DNA from: Deltaproteobacteria bacterium
Lineage (GTDB): Bacteria; Desulfobacterota; DSM-4660; Desulfatiglandales; HGW-15
Length of the DNA: 54,483 nucleotides
Assembly (NCBI GenBank): GCA_016931115.1
Contig: JAFGFM010000095.1
Location: forward strand, 1 to 54,483
Direction of reading: 5' to 3'
Shown: one piece after another, positions 52,744-54,483 of the stretch
Layout of the letters: each line of letters starts with the position of its first letter
Position numbering within the stretch: the first letter of the stretch is position 1
The notes under the pieces: generated by a model
Databases searched by the model: none
What the model was told of the DNA's origin: nothing
What the model saw: only the letters and a program-made list of their open reading frames with translations
Program-made: the position numbers and the translations under genes

Positions 52744-52831
52744 GCCGGAGTGGTGAAACTGGTAGACGCGCTGGACTCAAAATCCAGTGGGCTTTGCGCC
52801 CGTGTCGGTTCGATTCCGACCTTCGGCACCA
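52744..52831 (+). tRNA. tRNA-Leu, anticodon CAA
   Basis: This 88-nt class II tRNA has acceptor GCCGGAG / CTTCGGC, anticodon arm CTGGA-CTCAAAA-TCCAG with CAA, and a long variable arm (TGGGCTTTGCGCCCG). The T loop is GGTTCGATTCC and CCA is encoded. It reads UUG codons. The promoter begins 42 bases upstream. Confidence 0.97.
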
Positions 52832-52843
52832 GTGAGATTATTT

Positions 52844-52875
52844 AAGCCTCAATCTAAACTGATTAGGGCTTTTTT
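52844..52875 (+). terminator. Intrinsic terminator of tRNA-Leu
   Basis: AAGCC-tc-AATC, loop, GATT-ag-GGCTT followed by TTTTT forms an interrupted stem with a T-run just after the tRNA. Confidence 0.75.
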
Positions 52876-52876
52876 G

Positions 52877-53364
52877 TTTTATGTTGGTTGTGGGTAGTTA
52901 TGGAATATCGTGACTATTTATAGTAAATTTGTTATATATCATAATATGGGGTCCGTTTAATTTTGATTAATAAAGACTAATTGGCACTGGTATCATTTGA
53001 TATTGTGTACTAAGAAAATGCTATGGCTTTTGTGATGTCTCGGCTTTAAACCCACTTAAAATGTTGAATATATTTTTTTACGTTTGTATTCATAATTCTC
53101 TCCTTACATTGTTTGTGATTAAATATAAGAAAGCCCCAATAAAAAACCAATATACAAAATTATATTTGACCATCTATCACAAAAGATAAAAAAAAGTTAC
53201 CAAAATGGATTAATTGTATCTACGATATCAGCTATCCAGGGCTGTATTTATCTACAAAATAATACATGATGATCTAATCAGCCATTATATTTAATTACAT
53301 GACTATATTGGTTATTTTTTACATTTTTTTAACACTTTAATTACATTTTTTTACTTTTTTGTTA
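52877..53364. other. AT-rich intergenic region without recognised features
   Basis: This 490-base stretch lies between the tRNA-Leu terminator and the promoter of the TonB receptor leader. It is very AT-rich, with no open frame of protein character and no strong hairpin. I see nothing to annotate. Confidence 0.6.
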
Positions 53365-53393
53365 TTGACACAATCAGTATATTCTTTTAACAT
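53365..53393 (+). promoter_or_regulatory. Sigma70-type promoter of the TonB receptor leader
   Basis: TTGACA (53365-53370), exactly 17 bases, TAACAT (53388-53393). Transcription would start near 53400, exactly at the first base of the structured RNA, giving a 5' leader of about 600 bases before the receptor ATG. Confidence 0.8.
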
Positions 53394-53397
53394 CACA

Positions 53398-53489
53398 GAT
53401 GCCAAAGCTTAGACGAAAGTCTAAGACCCTACAAGGCCGGATATGCCTCTTTGAATTCCTCCCAGAATTCCTCCGGGCTATCCGGCCTT
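53398..53489 (+). ncRNA. Structured 5' leader RNA, riboswitch candidate (GEMM-like)
   Basis: Two strong helices follow the promoter. Hairpin 1 is CTTAGAC-GAAA-GTCTAAG (53408-53425), a perfect 7-bp stem with a GNRA tetraloop, preceded by GCCAAAG. Hairpin 2 has an 11-bp perfect stem, AAGGCCGGATA (53433-53443) / TATCCGGCCTT (53479-53489), extended by GCC/GGC, with a large terminal loop holding two copies of GAATTCCTCC (53453-53462, 53465-53474). A GAAA-capped stem beside a longer helix recalls c-di-GMP-I (GEMM) riboswitches. However, the diagnostic GACGCAAAGCC joiner reads GACCCTACAAGGCC here, so identity is open. The CCTCC words could pair with a ribosome site. Confidence 0.6.
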
Positions 53490-53995
53490 TCCAAATAAAA
53501 AGCATTCAGTTCATTATTATCGATTAAATTAATATTATGTTCATATTTTAGAAAATATTCATCGAATTGATATCTAAAAATATATTCCATGAATATTTTG
53601 TTCAATTACTAAAAAATACCTTGATTTTAATTTTGGTTCAATTTAGAGTTAATTCAATGCTTGAAATAATATGTGGGGCTTTGGCATATATTTATAAGCT
53701 ATGATTTACAGATTTATGGTTTTTGTTTTACGGATTTTCTCTCCAGATCGTAGTTGAGATTTTTCTGTGACTACCAGTTTTTCAGCAAATCATTGCTTTC
53801 CAAATTTAAGAAAAGGCGATCAGTATTTCCTAAAGGATTTTACTTTCGCACTGGGAGAGGTGGGCCAACTTATTGGCTAACTTGTAGTTTTTTTACAAAA
53901 GATGGGCCTTTCAGGTGAAGGCAATATTTTCAGGGGACTTTTGAAAATAAAATATTCACCTTTTTTACTTTTAATTTTTATTTTGGAGGATTTAA
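53490..53995 (+). other. Remainder of the long 5' leader of the TonB receptor
   Basis: About 500 AT-rich bases lie between the structured RNA and the receptor start. The only noticeable elements are a short GCCAA-CTTA-TTGGC hairpin (53865-53878) followed 10 bases later by a T-run (53889-53894), which could be a weak terminator, and the strong GGAGGA site (53985-53990). No protein-like frame is seen. Confidence 0.5.
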
Positions 53996-54483
53996 ATGAG
54001 CAGTAGAATTGGTTTATGTTGTAAAAACTGGTATCTTAGTTGCTTTATGCTGTTGGCGTTATTTATCTTCAGCATGGCAACCCCAATCTTTGCAGCAGAT
54101 GAAGAGGAGTTCATGCTGGAAGAGATCACTGTAACTGCTGAAAAGAGGGAAGCAGAATTACAGAAGGTGCCTATTGACATCACTGTACTTAGACCTGAAG
54201 AGATGGACCGTTCGGGTGTGTATTCAATCTATGACCTTAAAAAGGTGATTCCTGATCTTGATACCGCTACACAGACGGGTAACCAGGTAATGGTCAGTAT
54301 CCGTGGCGTTGGTGGCGCAGCAGATACATTATGGAACCCGATACATGAAACAACAACCGCTATGCACATTGATGGTATTCAGCTTACCAGAGCAAATGGT
54401 TTTGACAATATGTTCTTTGATCTCCAGAGGGTTGAGGTGCTTAAAGGCCCCCAGGGTACCCTTTATGGCCGTGGATCAACCGC
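53996..54483 (+). CDS. TonB-dependent outer membrane receptor (5' part, runs off window)
   Basis: The first 162 codons are visible. A signal peptide (about residues 1-33, hydrophobic core FMLLALFIFSMATPIFA) is followed by a TonB-box-like segment EEITVTAEKREAELQKVP and the plug domain: VYSIYDLKKVIPDL, VMVSIRGVGG, MHIDGIQLTRANG and LQRVEVLKGPQGTLYGRGST. The plug pattern is that of receptors often labelled iron-complex or small-molecule receptors. The beta-barrel lies beyond the window end. The ATG at 53996 has a perfect GGAGGA 6 bases upstream. It is probably controlled through the long structured leader starting near 53400. Its ligand cannot be inferred from the plug. Confidence 0.93.
   Translation, partial: MSSRIGLCCKNWYLSCFMLLALFIFSMATPIFAADEEEFMLEEITVTAEKREAELQKVPIDITVLRPEEMDRSGVYSIYDLKKVIPDLDTATQTGNQVMVSIRGVGGAADTLWNPIHETTTAMHIDGIQLTRANGFDNMFFDLQRVEVLKGPQGTLYGRGST

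Overview
The window looks like a chromosomal segment of an anaerobic, Gram-negative bacterium, most likely a Desulfobacterota (deltaproteobacterial) relative. This is inferred from gene content, not from a marker gene: large CHASE-type hybrid histidine kinases, a DUF3568 lipoprotein, a DUF2284 metal-binding protein, an OFA-family organic anion transporter, LPS-core genes and a TonB-dependent receptor. Intergenic DNA is AT-rich. Ribosome binding sites are mostly AGGAG-like and sigma70-type promoters are readable.

Layout. 1-800: the tail of an unrecognised gene and a GyrI-like ligand-binding gene flanked by integron attC-like sequence. 0.9-5 kb: a FAD oxidoreductase and a PAS hybrid kinase. 5-7.3 kb: a lipid A acyltransferase and a class III aminotransferase of the ArgD type; the aminotransferase has its own promoter, a structured 31-codon leader ORF and an intrinsic terminator, an attenuator-like layout. 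7.6-12.5 kb: a CHASE hybrid kinase coupled to a REC-GGDEF diguanylate cyclase, and a single-domain response regulator. 12.7-13.4 kb: a Phd/VapC-type toxin-antitoxin pair. 13.5-15.1 kb: aroB and DUF2284. 15.3-23.9 kb: an LPS core / surface glycan locus with two GT9 heptosyltransferase-like genes, a GT2, an unassigned glycosyltransferase, an FkbM methyltransferase, a DUF6165 gene, three separate small LPS-kinase-like genes and one methyltransferase remnant. 24.2 kb: a GATase1 protein. 25-33.2 kb: a type I restriction-modification operon (hsdM, broken DUF1016 gene, hsdS, a 25-codon micro-ORF, hsdR, SEC-C protein). 33.9-38.5 kb: a second CHASE hybrid kinase with a response regulator. 38.7-40.6 kb: a fluoride riboswitch followed by crcB and a DUF190-CBS fusion. 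40.8-46.2 kb: OFA transporter, lgt and ileS. 46.4-49.5 kb: DUF3568 lipoprotein, DHH phosphoesterase and mgtE. 49.5-52.4 kb: a heptamer repeat array and a class III cyclase with TPR-like and CCHC zinc-knuckle regions. 52.5-54.5 kb: divergent tRNA-Ala(GGC) and tRNA-Leu(CAA), then a long 5' leader that begins with a compact two-hairpin RNA and leads into a truncated TonB-dependent receptor.

How it fits together. Housekeeping blocks (ileS-lgt, aroB, tRNAs, mgtE) alternate with accessory blocks (cassette-like DNA, toxin-antitoxin, restriction-modification, LPS decoration). Signalling is prominent: three hybrid kinases, three REC proteins (one making c-di-GMP) and a class III nucleotide cyclase. 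The most interesting unexplained signals are RNA-level or very small: the attenuator-like leader before the aminotransferase, the structured leader before the TonB receptor, and the micro-ORF joined by stop/start overlaps to both hsdS and hsdR.
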